Shown: positions 1-5,197, counted from the first letter of the stretch. The stretch is DNA of 5,197 nt from an uncultured Lachnospiraceae bacterium (GCA_902782655.1 CACZNY010000393.1:1-5197), one strand, 5' to 3'. Made by a program: numbers and translations. The notes: a model not told the origin generated them from the letters alone.

Positions 1-456
1 CTGAAACTGGATGAATATCAGTCAGATAATCCGGAAGAAGTTTTGAAAAATGTAATATTCAGTACAGAACCCGATGCCTGGTATGAACCATATTTTGAAT
101 TCGAAGGTCCGAAGGATGCAAAGAATCAGGAACTTTGCAAAAGAATAAATAACGGCGTTACCCTCGATAAATTGTTTGTTAAGCTTATGCATGATGGCAG
201 TGCTGCAGCGGTTGCATCCACTGCAACATATGAGGGATACAGCCTTCTGCATAATGTTGTCGTTAACGAATCGCTTCGAGGAATCGGGCTGGGCGAGAAG
301 CTGTGCAGGGCAACTATAGAGAAGTCAAAAGAGCTCGGTGCAAAGTATTCATATCTTCAGGTTATGCAGGAAAATGAAACTGCTTTAAATCTTTATAAGA
401 AGATAGGATTTGTGAAACTTTATGAATATTGCTATATGAAAAAAGAACCCTCATAG
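1..456 (+). CDS. GNAT family N-acetyltransferase, 5'-truncated by the window edge
   Basis: The frame is open from base 1 to the TAG at 454-456, giving 151 visible residues; the true start lies upstream. A TTG at 43 is in frame, but it has no Shine-Dalgarno site and sits mid-protein. The visible part carries GNAT acetyl-CoA binding motif A, seen as R93-G-I-G96-L-G98 (R-x-x-G-x-G) after the strand HNVVV. Motif B follows as N125-x-x-A128-x-x-L-Y132-x-x-x-G136-F137, with a tyrosine-rich end (Y141, Y143, Y145). About 80 residues precede motif A (including DAWYEPYFEFEG), more than a minimal GNAT domain needs. This suggests the end of a two-domain GNAT protein of roughly 240-250 residues. Such enzymes move an acetyl group from acetyl-CoA to an amine; the substrate cannot be read from sequence. 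The next gene is 192 nt away, so it is probably a separate unit. Confidence 0.88.
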   Translation: MKLDEYQSDNPEEVLKNVIFSTEPDAWYEPYFEFEGPKDAKNQELCKRINNGVTLDKLFVKLMHDGSAAAVASTATYEGYSLLHNVVVNESLRGIGLGEKLCRATIEKSKELGAKYSYLQVMQENETALNLYKKIGFVKLYEYCYMKKEPS

Positions 457-648
457 TATGTGCTTTATATGAGCTGTTTATTCGGATGACAAAAAGTGCA
501 TTTCGGCAAAGAAGATGAAAGGACTTTTGTGTGAGCGTTATTCAGAAAGAAGAATTTGATCGTTTTGTGGAACGTATGGCACAGATACGGTAACTATTCC
601 ATACCCTACTGAAAAAGATAAAGGAAAACGGAAAATAGGTTAGTAAAG

Positions 649-1434
649 GTGAAAAAGTTTACCACAATCATATTATTATGTCTTATATCTCTTGCATCCT
701 GCGGCGCTCCTTCGGATGTGAAACAGGAGGCCCGGGATAGATTAAAAGAATATAAGCCATTATTTGAACAGAAGGTTGAGGATGTCTACGGTTCCGACGC
801 CAGGCTGAAAAAAGTTAAATGTGACGTGACTACATATATTGGTTCTCCGGTTCCTTCGGTAAGTTACAGCGCTAATACATATTTATCGGGAACGATCAGC
901 TTGAGTGGCAGGAATTATGACGCCAGCTATCTGATATATGAAAACCGTATGATTGATACTGTTCATACAGAAGATATCTGCAGTTCGGTAACAGATGCCC
1001 TCCCTTTAGATCCTGATAAGTTTATTCAGGTGAAATATATAAGTTCTGTGGGCTTTGAACCAATGTTTGAGTCGGAAGTTGATTCTCTGGAAAAAGCGGC
1101 TGAATCAGATGAAGGAGATATAATTACATTTGTTATTATTACAAGTGAGGATTTATCAGCATACAAGGAAGATGATTTTGCAGATATACCCGAGCTTCAG
1201 ACGATAACGAACAGCAAAAGTCTGAGCGGCAATATTAAAATAGTATCTATTAAAGATAAGAGCATGGCTTCATCTCTGTGCGGCAAGATCAGGGATCTGA
1301 ATTTTTCATATGATACCCATCCCATGGTTTATAATAACAATGGAGATAAAGATGCATTTGATGTTTATGGGATCAGAAATGCAATATCGATTAAGCTGAA
1401 TCCCGGCAATCTGGATTATAATTATATGGATTAA
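649..1434 (+). CDS. Predicted lipoprotein of unknown function
   Basis: This is a 261-residue protein with a GTG start; an AATAGG-like ribosome site lies about 9 nt upstream (around 634-639). The N-terminus is a classic lipoprotein signal: K2-K3, a hydrophobic stretch at about 4-14, then the lipobox L15-A16-S17-C18 followed by G19. Mature protein would therefore begin at Cys18, be lipid-modified, and sit on the outer face of the cytoplasmic membrane. The signal supports the GTG start because no in-frame ATG precedes it. The rest (19-261) is soluble-looking, with a charged helix at about 23-47, a beta-rich part at about 55-105, and an acidic segment at about 142-182. Three more cysteines (58, 111, 211) have no recognisable motif. 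I recognise no enzymatic domain. Codon use resembles its neighbours. The next gene starts 32 nt downstream and encodes a membrane protein, so the two are probably co-transcribed and may act together at the cell surface. Confidence 0.85.
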   Translation: MKKFTTIILLCLISLASCGAPSDVKQEARDRLKEYKPLFEQKVEDVYGSDARLKKVKCDVTTYIGSPVPSVSYSANTYLSGTISLSGRNYDASYLIYENRMIDTVHTEDICSSVTDALPLDPDKFIQVKYISSVGFEPMFESEVDSLEKAAESDEGDIITFVIITSEDLSAYKEDDFADIPELQTITNSKSLSGNIKIVSIKDKSMASSLCGKIRDLNFSYDTHPMVYNNNGDKDAFDVYGIRNAISIKLNPGNLDYNYMD

Positions 1435-1466
1435 AGAGGTGTAAAAGAGAAAGTGGGGGATACAAT

Positions 1467-1910
1467 ATGCATACAACAGACATTAATATATACGGACTTC
1501 CTGTTCTGCTGATAATTATTGGCATTTTGTTTATTGTACGCTGGCGTTTCTACGCCAGGGGATATAAGAATAAATACACAGTTGCGGTGACTGCACAGGT
1601 CACCGAAGTGAAACGCGCTGCATTATTTATACCACTGATAGTGTATGAAGCCAAGGTAAATGGTATGGCAGAGAAACTGGTAGAGCTTCCGCCGATTGGT
1701 GCACCCGCACTTAGACTTCCGCCGGGTGCAGAGGTAAAACTCCATATCCATCCTGATCCTGAAAAACGGAAAAGGGTGATGTTCACGGAAAAGAGCAGAC
1801 CATTCGTTAATGAGCTTACAGCACCTTTCAACAGCTTATTCTTCGAACTGCTGGGACTGGGCTTCATACTGACAGCAATAGTGATATTTAAGCTTTCTGC
1901 GATGCTGTAG
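1467..1910 (+). CDS. Small two-pass membrane protein, DUF3592-like
   Basis: This is a 147-residue protein starting at ATG 1467, with a purine-rich ribosome site (GTGGGGGAT, 1452-1460) about 6 nt before it. Topology is a transmembrane helix at about 9-25, a basic turn (R25, R27, R31, K34, K36), a beta-rich soluble part at about 38-108, then a second helix at about 126-143. The soluble part begins VTAQVTEV, has paired strands (LIVYEAKVNG), a proline-rich turn (about 75-87), and ends LHIHPDPEKRKRVMF. Helix, beta domain, helix, with a G-x-E-V-x-[IL] strand followed by P-x-x-P, is the pattern I associate with DUF3592 membrane proteins. That assignment is by eye and not certain. No catalytic residues are evident. 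The gene follows the lipoprotein by 32 nt in the same direction, suggesting one operon. Its coding sequence holds three perfect GC-rich inverted repeats, listed separately. Confidence 0.78.
   Translation: MHTTDINIYGLPVLLIIIGILFIVRWRFYARGYKNKYTVAVTAQVTEVKRAALFIPLIVYEAKVNGMAEKLVELPPIGAPALRLPPGAEVKLHIHPDPEKRKRVMFTEKSRPFVNELTAPFNSLFFELLGLGFILTAIVIFKLSAML
1541..1558. repeat. Perfect 7-bp inverted repeat with 4-nt loop, inside the DUF3592-like gene
   Basis: CTGGCGT (1541-1547) and ACGCCAG (1552-1558) are exact reverse complements separated by TTCT. In mRNA this gives a short, stable hairpin around codons 25-31. No T-run follows on either strand, so it is not an intrinsic terminator. It may be chance or a local translation or RNA-stability element. 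Confidence 0.6.
1585..1605. repeat. Perfect 7-bp inverted repeat with 7-nt loop, inside the DUF3592-like gene
   Basis: CGGTGAC (1585-1591) and GTCACCG (1599-1605) are exact reverse complements around a 7-nt loop. It lies 26 nt after the previous hairpin in the same reading frame. No T-run follows, so it does not read as a terminator. Confidence 0.6.
1700..1730. repeat. Perfect 8-bp inverted repeat with 15-nt loop, inside the DUF3592-like gene
   Basis: TGCACCCG (1700-1707) and CGGGTGCA (1723-1730) are exact reverse complements around a 15-nt loop. The word CTTCCGCC also occurs twice nearby (1685-1692 and 1716-1723). The segment encodes the proline-rich turn of the protein, so codon constraint may explain part of it. 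Confidence 0.55.
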
Positions 1911-1967
1911 GAAATATCATTCGAGTGACAGATTGAAAATAAGGTTTTTCAGAGAATCAGAGATCAT

Positions 1968-1973
1968 AGGAGG
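1968..1973 (+). promoter_or_regulatory. Ribosome binding site that fixes the HD-protein start
   Basis: AGGAGG lies 4 nt before ATG 1978. A longer reading from TTG 1933 would place this perfect site inside the coding region and has no comparable site of its own. The ATG is therefore the better start. Confidence 0.85.
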
Positions 1974-1977
1974 AAAA

Positions 1978-2442
1978 ATGGGACGGTTAAAAGAACTCAG
2001 AAATTATATAAACGGTGAGCTTGATAAGATAGATGATGTCGATGAGAGAACTGCTGCTACAGTACATCTCTATGGGGTTTCCCTTGCAGCTGTTATACTC
2101 GCCAAGAAGCGAGGTCTGAATGAAGAACTTGCTGCTATGGCGGCTATGCTCCACGACCTTTATGCATATAAAACCGCATCATACGATGATCATGCTCACA
2201 AGGGAGCTGAATTGGCAGGAAAGGTTTTGAAAGAACTTGACCTGACAAATAATGAGGAGACCGAGATCATCTGCTCGGCAATATATCATCATGATGATAA
2301 GAACGCCGTGGATTCTCCTATGGAAGAACTTTTGAAGGATGCCGATGTAATATCACATACTATGAATGATCCTTCAAAACCTGTAAAAGAAAAGGAACAG
2401 CTTCGCTACGATAATGTATGTAAAGAATTTGGGCTCACATGA
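1978..2442 (+). CDS. HD-domain protein, probable metal-dependent phosphohydrolase
   Basis: This is a 154-residue soluble protein, started at ATG 1978 because of the AGGAGG site just upstream. HD-superfamily ligands appear in order: H30 (VHLYG), H59-D60 in AAMLHDLYAY, H72/H74 in DDHAHKGAE, H104-H105 in IYHHDDK, and D121/D123 in LLKDADVISH. The H...HD...H...H...D spacing fits a single, complete HD domain that fills almost the whole protein. Families of this type bind divalent metals and hydrolyse phosphate esters such as nucleotides or their derivatives; the substrate cannot be inferred. No RelA/SpoT synthetase, GGDEF or HD-GYP signature is visible. It starts 67 nt after the membrane gene, with no clear terminator or promoter between, so it may be read from the same transcript. 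The 138-nt gap that follows appears to hold the promoter of the next unit. Confidence 0.87.
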   Translation: MGRLKELRNYINGELDKIDDVDERTAATVHLYGVSLAAVILAKKRGLNEELAAMAAMLHDLYAYKTASYDDHAHKGAELAGKVLKELDLTNNEETEIICSAIYHHDDKNAVDSPMEELLKDADVISHTMNDPSKPVKEKEQLRYDNVCKEFGLT

Positions 2443-2473
2443 AATGAGGATAACTTACAACGACAAAGGATAA

Positions 2474-2508
2474 TGCATTAAGTGTAGTCATTTTTGCATT
2501 ATATGCAG
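2474..2508 (+). promoter_or_regulatory. Candidate LytTR-type operator: 14-bp imperfect direct repeat, 21-bp period
   Basis: Copy 1 (2474-2487) begins TGCATTA and ends TGTAG; copy 2 (2495-2508) begins TGCATTA and ends TGCAG. They match at 11 of 14 positions and lie exactly 21 bp apart, two helical turns. Known LytTR-family sites are two 9-bp imperfect direct repeats with a 12-13 bp spacer, a 21-22 bp period, and the next gene encodes a LytTR regulator. The words do not clearly match the published LytTR consensus, so the call rests on geometry and position. The same stretch also contains an 8-bp inverted repeat (2470-2477 with 2495-2502) and the 10-bp palindrome TAATGCATTA (2471-2480). A dimer binding symmetric half-sites is therefore an alternative. 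Confidence 0.5.
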
Positions 2509-2515
2509 CATAGTA

Positions 2516-2544
2516 TGGAAAAGAGTGCGTCTTTCCTTTATTAT
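2516..2544 (+). promoter_or_regulatory. Candidate sigma-70 promoter for the LytTR operon
   Basis: A -35 like TGGAAA (2516-2521, 4 of 6 to TTGACA) is followed, after exactly 17 bp, by a -10 TATTAT (2539-2544, 5 of 6 to TATAAT). The direct repeat ends 7 bp before the -35, a usual place for an activator site. Transcription would start near 2551, giving a leader of about 30 nt before the LytTR gene. The weak -35 fits a promoter that needs activation. Confidence 0.42.
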
Positions 2545-2580
2545 TTCGTTAAGGAGGGACACAGCATATAGGAAATAAAA

Positions 2581-3018
2581 ATGCAGATAATAACAAGACA
2601 GGTAAAGGACAAACCGCTGAAGGTTATAATTGAATATCCGGAATACAATGAATCCGTTAAGACTCTGGTACATAAGATCAGCAGCATGGAAATGTCTTTT
2701 TCTGCCGGTATAGACGGAAGTAAAGTGAAGATCGGGCTGTCAGAGGTCTATTATATTGAAAATGTTGAGCGAAAGCTGTTCATCTACACCGAAAAAGAAG
2801 TGTATCGCCTTGATTATTCCATGCCGGAGATAGAAGCGATGACTTTAGATACCGGTCTTGTCAGGATATCGAGAACCTGCATCATGAATACGGATCATCT
2901 GAAAGAGATCAGGCAGGTCAAGAACAGCCGTCTTGAAGCAGTGCTTGATAACGGTGAGATAATTATTGTTTCCAGAAAGTATTTGAAGGATATAAAAAGG
3001 ATTTTTCAGAAGGGATGA
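2581..3018 (+). CDS. LytTR-family DNA-binding transcriptional regulator, no receiver domain
   Basis: This is a 145-residue protein starting at ATG 2581, with AGGA (2570-2573) 7 nt upstream. Residues about 45-143 form a LytTR DNA-binding domain: V56-Y-Y-I-E60, then RKLFIYTEKEVYRL (64-77), the core V94-R-I-S-R98-x-C-I-M-N103, and a basic C-terminal part NGEIIIVSRKYL (124-135). The 1-44 segment is too short for a response-regulator receiver and lacks its phosphorylatable aspartate pattern, so this is not a two-component regulator. It instead resembles the short N-terminal arm of LytTR proteins encoded beside DUF3021 genes. LytTR domains bind paired direct repeats, and the repeat at 2474-2508 is the obvious candidate site for autoregulation. 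The stop sits 2 nt before the preferred start of the downstream membrane partner. In LytTR regulatory systems such as HdrRM and BrsRM of streptococci, the membrane protein inhibits the regulator; that model is inferred here. Confidence 0.92.
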   Translation: MQIITRQVKDKPLKVIIEYPEYNESVKTLVHKISSMEMSFSAGIDGSKVKIGLSEVYYIENVERKLFIYTEKEVYRLDYSMPEIEAMTLDTGLVRISRTCIMNTDHLKEIRQVKNSRLEAVLDNGEIIIVSRKYLKDIKRIFQKG

Positions 3019-3020
3019 TT

Positions 3021-3419
3021 ATGAAGAGAATATTAAAAGATACCTGTATAATAGCAGCATTGATGATTTTTTCGGTATTTTCAATCTCAATAATATGGTC
3101 AGGTATCACTGATGAGATAGGTCTGGTTCTGAAGCTGTTCGGACTCGCATTTATCATATCACTTGCTAATTTTCTGTTTGATGAGTATATAAGCTTGTCA
3201 ATAGCAGTGAGTTATGTGATTAAGTATTTTGCGATAACAGGCATAGTGATGCTGTATGGCTTTATAGTCGGCTGGTTCTATCCGAGCAATTTCTGGATGG
3301 CGTTTATATATGTCGGGGTAGTGCTTGTACTGGCGTATTTTATTGACAGCTTCAAAGTGAAAAAGGATATCGCATATATAAATACGCAGATTGCCGGTCG
3401 AACAAACCTGGCAGAGTGA
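3021..3419 (+). CDS. DUF3021-like four-pass membrane protein, probable LytTR partner
   Basis: This is a 132-residue hydrophobic protein. ATG 3021 is preferred because AGAAGGG (3008-3014) lies 6 nt upstream. An ATG at 3015, overlapping the regulator stop, would abut the ribosome site with no spacing and adds only two residues. Four membrane helices are visible at about 8-27, 34-52, 62-86 and 91-109. A short charged, probably cytoplasmic tail follows (110-132, starting DSFKVKKD). The LYGFIVGWF stretch (78-86), size, topology and position directly after a LytTR gene match DUF3021 proteins. In characterised LytTR regulatory systems the membrane protein antagonises the regulator, and loss of inhibition switches on the target genes. 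The same role here is inference. No sensory or enzymatic motif is visible. Coupling to the regulator is tight, so the two are likely made in fixed ratio. Confidence 0.85.
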   Translation: MKRILKDTCIIAALMIFSVFSISIIWSGITDEIGLVLKLFGLAFIISLANFLFDEYISLSIAVSYVIKYFAITGIVMLYGFIVGWFYPSNFWMAFIYVGVVLVLAYFIDSFKVKKDIAYINTQIAGRTNLAE

Positions 3420-3447
3420 TGGACGAATTTTTTCGTGAGGTAAAAGA

Positions 3448-4566
3448 ATGCGATCAGTGTATGCAGGTGATATCATGGGGATGCTTATCTTCGGGATCAT
3501 AGATATTGTGATCCCGGGGACATTAACCATATGGAACATATATAATTGCATAGCGGAGAAACCTAAGCTGGAGAAGCTTATATCAACGCTGACTGTTTTT
3601 ATCGGAGCGGTTTTTTATGCGGCTTTATTTACTCTTAACTATGAGGAAGCGGGGGATTGGTATGAGCAGGTCAATACAATGCAGTATCATTACTGTGTTT
3701 CATCAGAGTATTGGCTGATCGGCTGGATAGTATTTTTCGGCTTTATCGGATATTTCTTTTTGCTGTATGTAAGAGCCGATGGGTTGCCGCCATTGATATC
3801 TGCATTTTCAATCAGCCTTCTGATACTTATGAATATCATCCAGATTGCATTTGCTCTTCAGATCAGCAAAAATGTGGACGGTGCGGATTGCCTTCTGTAT
3901 GTTTATCATGCAAATATCCTGCTTTTGTCAGCGAGAGTGATCCACAGACATATGAAGGAGGAGGCTGAGTTTTTCAGAGACCGCTTATCATCAAACGGAG
4001 AACAAAAAAGATACAGTCGGATCTATAAAATAACAGACAGTCTGTCGAAGTATTCGATCCTGATCTTTGTTGTACTCTTTTTCGTTATCGCGATCATAGA
4101 GATAATATTTGTGCTTTTGGGACAGGGGCTGGATGCTCCGGTCAAGGCGTTTACAGATACTGCGGACTGGACTTTTTCCAAACAGATCCCGCCACCACCG
4201 CTGGATTATGACGGACATTACCTCTGCACCGTGGCTGCAGGGGGACACAGGAAAGTGGTAAAGCCTCTGAGATTGGGCACGAGAAGAAATGAAACTATAG
4301 TTGTCAATCGACAGTTATGTATTGCAAATGCTTTTGAAGAACTTATTCAGGAGAAGCTGCCGCGCTTCCACAAAAAGATCAGAAATTTTTATGATACATA
4401 CGGATATCCTCTGTCAAGAAAGATCACAACACCCTTTAGGGCAGATCTTATATATATTATGATGAAGCCGCTGGAATGGATATTCCTGATAGTTCTCTAC
4501 ACGTTCGATCTGAGACCGGAGCAGAGGATAGCAAGACAATATACATATACCGGACCGTTGGATTAA
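3448..4566 (+). CDS. DUF6688-like integral membrane protein with conserved C-terminal domain
   Basis: This is a 372-residue protein starting at ATG 3448, with GTGAGG (3435-3440) 7 nt before it and 28 nt after the DUF3021-like gene. Six membrane helices are visible at about 11-31, 43-64, 89-108, 115-138, 148-165 and 202-224. The 166-200 loop is highly charged (RHMKEEAEFFRDR). From about 245 there is a soluble, motif-rich region: PPPPLDYDGHYLCT (248-261), AAGGHRKVVKP (263-273), VVNRQLCIANAFE (285-297), NFYDTYGYPLS (313-323), and MKPLEWIF (339-346) within a hydrophobic stretch to about 353. The tail then reads RPEQRIARQY. I associate this set of motifs with DUF6688, a family of unknown function; the match is by eye. 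The histidines, cysteines and glycines (H257, C260, H267) could form a metal or ligand site, but no enzyme class is evident. It is likely part of the operon started by the LytTR gene and a probable target of its control. Confidence 0.82.
   Translation: MRSVYAGDIMGMLIFGIIDIVIPGTLTIWNIYNCIAEKPKLEKLISTLTVFIGAVFYAALFTLNYEEAGDWYEQVNTMQYHYCVSSEYWLIGWIVFFGFIGYFFLLYVRADGLPPLISAFSISLLILMNIIQIAFALQISKNVDGADCLLYVYHANILLLSARVIHRHMKEEAEFFRDRLSSNGEQKRYSRIYKITDSLSKYSILIFVVLFFVIAIIEIIFVLLGQGLDAPVKAFTDTADWTFSKQIPPPPLDYDGHYLCTVAAGGHRKVVKPLRLGTRRNETIVVNRQLCIANAFEELIQEKLPRFHKKIRNFYDTYGYPLSRKITTPFRADLIYIMMKPLEWIFLIVLYTFDLRPEQRIARQYTYTGPLD
3492..3516. repeat. Perfect 8-bp inverted repeat with 9-nt loop near the start of the DUF6688-like gene
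   Basis: CGGGATCA (3492-3499) and TGATCCCG (3509-3516) are exact reverse complements around TAGATATTG. The hairpin would form about 45 nt into the coding region, at codons 15-23. No T-run follows, so it is not a terminator. It may affect translation or be chance. Confidence 0.55.
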
Positions 4567-4576
4567 GGAGGCGTTT

Positions 4577-5197
4577 ATGTTTATAGCTGATCATGAGAAG
4601 CTGAGAGTGTCTTTTAATGAGTTTCATAACGTTGATATCAGCGATATGCCGCAGTATGGGGAGTTCTGTCTGCTTGAATTAAAAGACGGACGATATACCG
4701 GGGGAAAATGGCATCCGGATGATTATGAGGGTAAGGGTATGGCCGGCAAGTTCGGACGCGGGACGGCGGATACTGTTGACGTTAATGAAGTATCGAGATG
4801 GCATTCGCTGGAGCGTTATGATCTGACGAATTGTCTGGAAGATGAAAAGATAAATCATATAAACCTCGGAGTCGAAGAGGACAGTAATAGCGTAAAGTTC
4901 GGTGACTTTAAGAGCATAAAAGAGGGAAGCTTTCCGAAGCATGAGCAATACTGTCTTCTGATACTGAACAGCGGAGAATTAGCCGCAGGAAGATGGGAGA
5001 TGTGGCCTGATAAGAGCGGAGGAACATTTATTTATGCATCGGCCCTTGCCTGTCACAGTATGGAGGAAGTGTGGGCGTGGACAGCCTTAAGTTCCGACGA
5101 TATCTTCGAGCGGGAAGAAGAAAGTGAAAGAGAAAGAAAACGCGAAGAGGAACTGAACAGGAATCCGACAGCGGATAAGGATAAATTCAAATACGGA
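4577..5197 (+). CDS. Duplicated-domain soluble protein, 3'-truncated by the window edge
   Basis: The frame is open from ATG 4577 to the last base: 207 codons and no stop. AGGAGG (4566-4571) sits 5 nt upstream, overlapping the stop of the previous gene, so the start is firm and co-transcription very likely. There is no signal peptide or membrane helix. Two copies of one domain are visible at about 11-78 and 106-171. They align without gaps from V11/V106 through F13/F108, F16/F111, P25/P120, C31-L-L33/C126-L-L128, L35/L130, G38/G133 and G43/G138 to W45/W140. Both end in E-V-x-x-W-x-x-L (71-78 and 164-171). A highly charged, helix-prone segment rich in E and R follows (178-193) and continues towards the edge. 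The P...L-L...G...W layout recalls DUF551-type small domains, but I cannot confirm that. Function is unknown. Its position suggests a cytoplasmic partner of the DUF6688-like membrane protein. Confidence 0.85.
   Translation, partial: MFIADHEKLRVSFNEFHNVDISDMPQYGEFCLLELKDGRYTGGKWHPDDYEGKGMAGKFGRGTADTVDVNEVSRWHSLERYDLTNCLEDEKINHINLGVEEDSNSVKFGDFKSIKEGSFPKHEQYCLLILNSGELAAGRWEMWPDKSGGTFIYASALACHSMEEVWAWTALSSDDIFEREEESERERKREEELNRNPTADKDKFKYG

Noticed and set aside
450..473. Terminator after the acetyltransferase (CTCATA pairing with TATGAG)
   Set aside because: The stem is only 6 bp and AT-rich, with a 12-nt loop, and no real T-run follows.
565..597. Promoter for the lipoprotein (TTGTGG with GATACG or TAACTA)
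   Set aside because: Spacing is 13 or 20 bp and the -10 candidates match poorly; no better pair was found in 457-648.
1550..1867. 105-codon minus-strand frame
   Set aside because: It is antisense to the DUF3592-like gene; its serine- and glycine-rich composition is typical of a shadow frame.
1933..1977. TTG start adding 15 residues to the HD-domain protein
   Set aside because: No ribosome site precedes it, whereas AGGAGG sits 4 nt before ATG 1978; the extra residues simply read through that site.
2470..2502. Intrinsic terminator of the HD gene formed by ATAATGCA and TGCATTAT
   Set aside because: The loop is 17 nt, the stem is AT-rich, and the T-run is inside the loop rather than after the stem. 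A protein-binding site explains it better.
3015..3020. ATG 3015 as start of the DUF3021-like protein, overlapping the LytTR stop
   Set aside because: The ribosome site AGAAGGG abuts it with zero spacing; ATG 3021 has a normal 6-nt spacing. The difference is two residues.
3711..3968. 85-codon + strand frame within the DUF6688-like gene
   Set aside because: It lies wholly inside a well-supported gene, has no ribosome site, and its composition is unlike a real protein.
4679..4948. 89-codon minus-strand frame
   Set aside because: It lies antisense to the duplicated-domain gene, which has a strong start site and a clear internal repeat.

Overview
This 5.2 kb window looks like a chromosomal stretch from a Gram-positive Clostridia bacterium. 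The best guess is a Lachnospiraceae-type genome (Butyrivibrio or a relative). That rests on moderate-to-low GC, strong AGGAGG-type Shine-Dalgarno sites, GTG starts, and a gene style typical of that group: a small LytTR regulator with a DUF3021 partner, a lipoprotein, and a DUF6688-like membrane protein. The taxon is inferred from style, not from a marker gene. All eight supported genes lie on the + strand. I see no rRNA, tRNA, insertion sequence, CRISPR array or attachment site.

Layout. 1-456 is the C-terminal part of a GNAT acetyltransferase whose 5' end lies outside the window. 457-648 is a 192-nt gap with no convincing promoter or terminator; it holds at most a short, possibly decayed reading frame. 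649-1434 is a lipoprotein of unknown function. After 32 nt it is followed by 1467-1910, a small two-pass membrane protein resembling DUF3592. 1978-2442 is a stand-alone HD-domain protein, probably a metal-dependent phosphohydrolase, whose start is fixed by a strong ribosome binding site.

The 2443-2580 gap is the most informative non-coding stretch. It has a 14-bp imperfect direct repeat with a 21-bp period, the geometry expected of a LytTR-family binding site. Eight bp further on is a plausible sigma-70 promoter, just upstream of the LytTR regulator gene.

From 2581 to the right edge the genes are packed like one operon: LytTR regulator (2581-3018), DUF3021-like four-pass membrane protein (3021-3419), DUF6688-like six-pass membrane protein with a conserved cytosolic-looking tail (3448-4566), and a 3'-truncated soluble protein made of two copies of one domain (4577 to beyond 5197). 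Gaps are 2, 28 and 10 nt. The simplest reading is an autoregulated LytTR regulatory system, a DNA-binding regulator held in check by its membrane partner. Its unusual feature is the payload: an uncharacterised membrane protein and a duplicated-domain protein. Family assignments were made by eye from motifs and topology; no searches were run.
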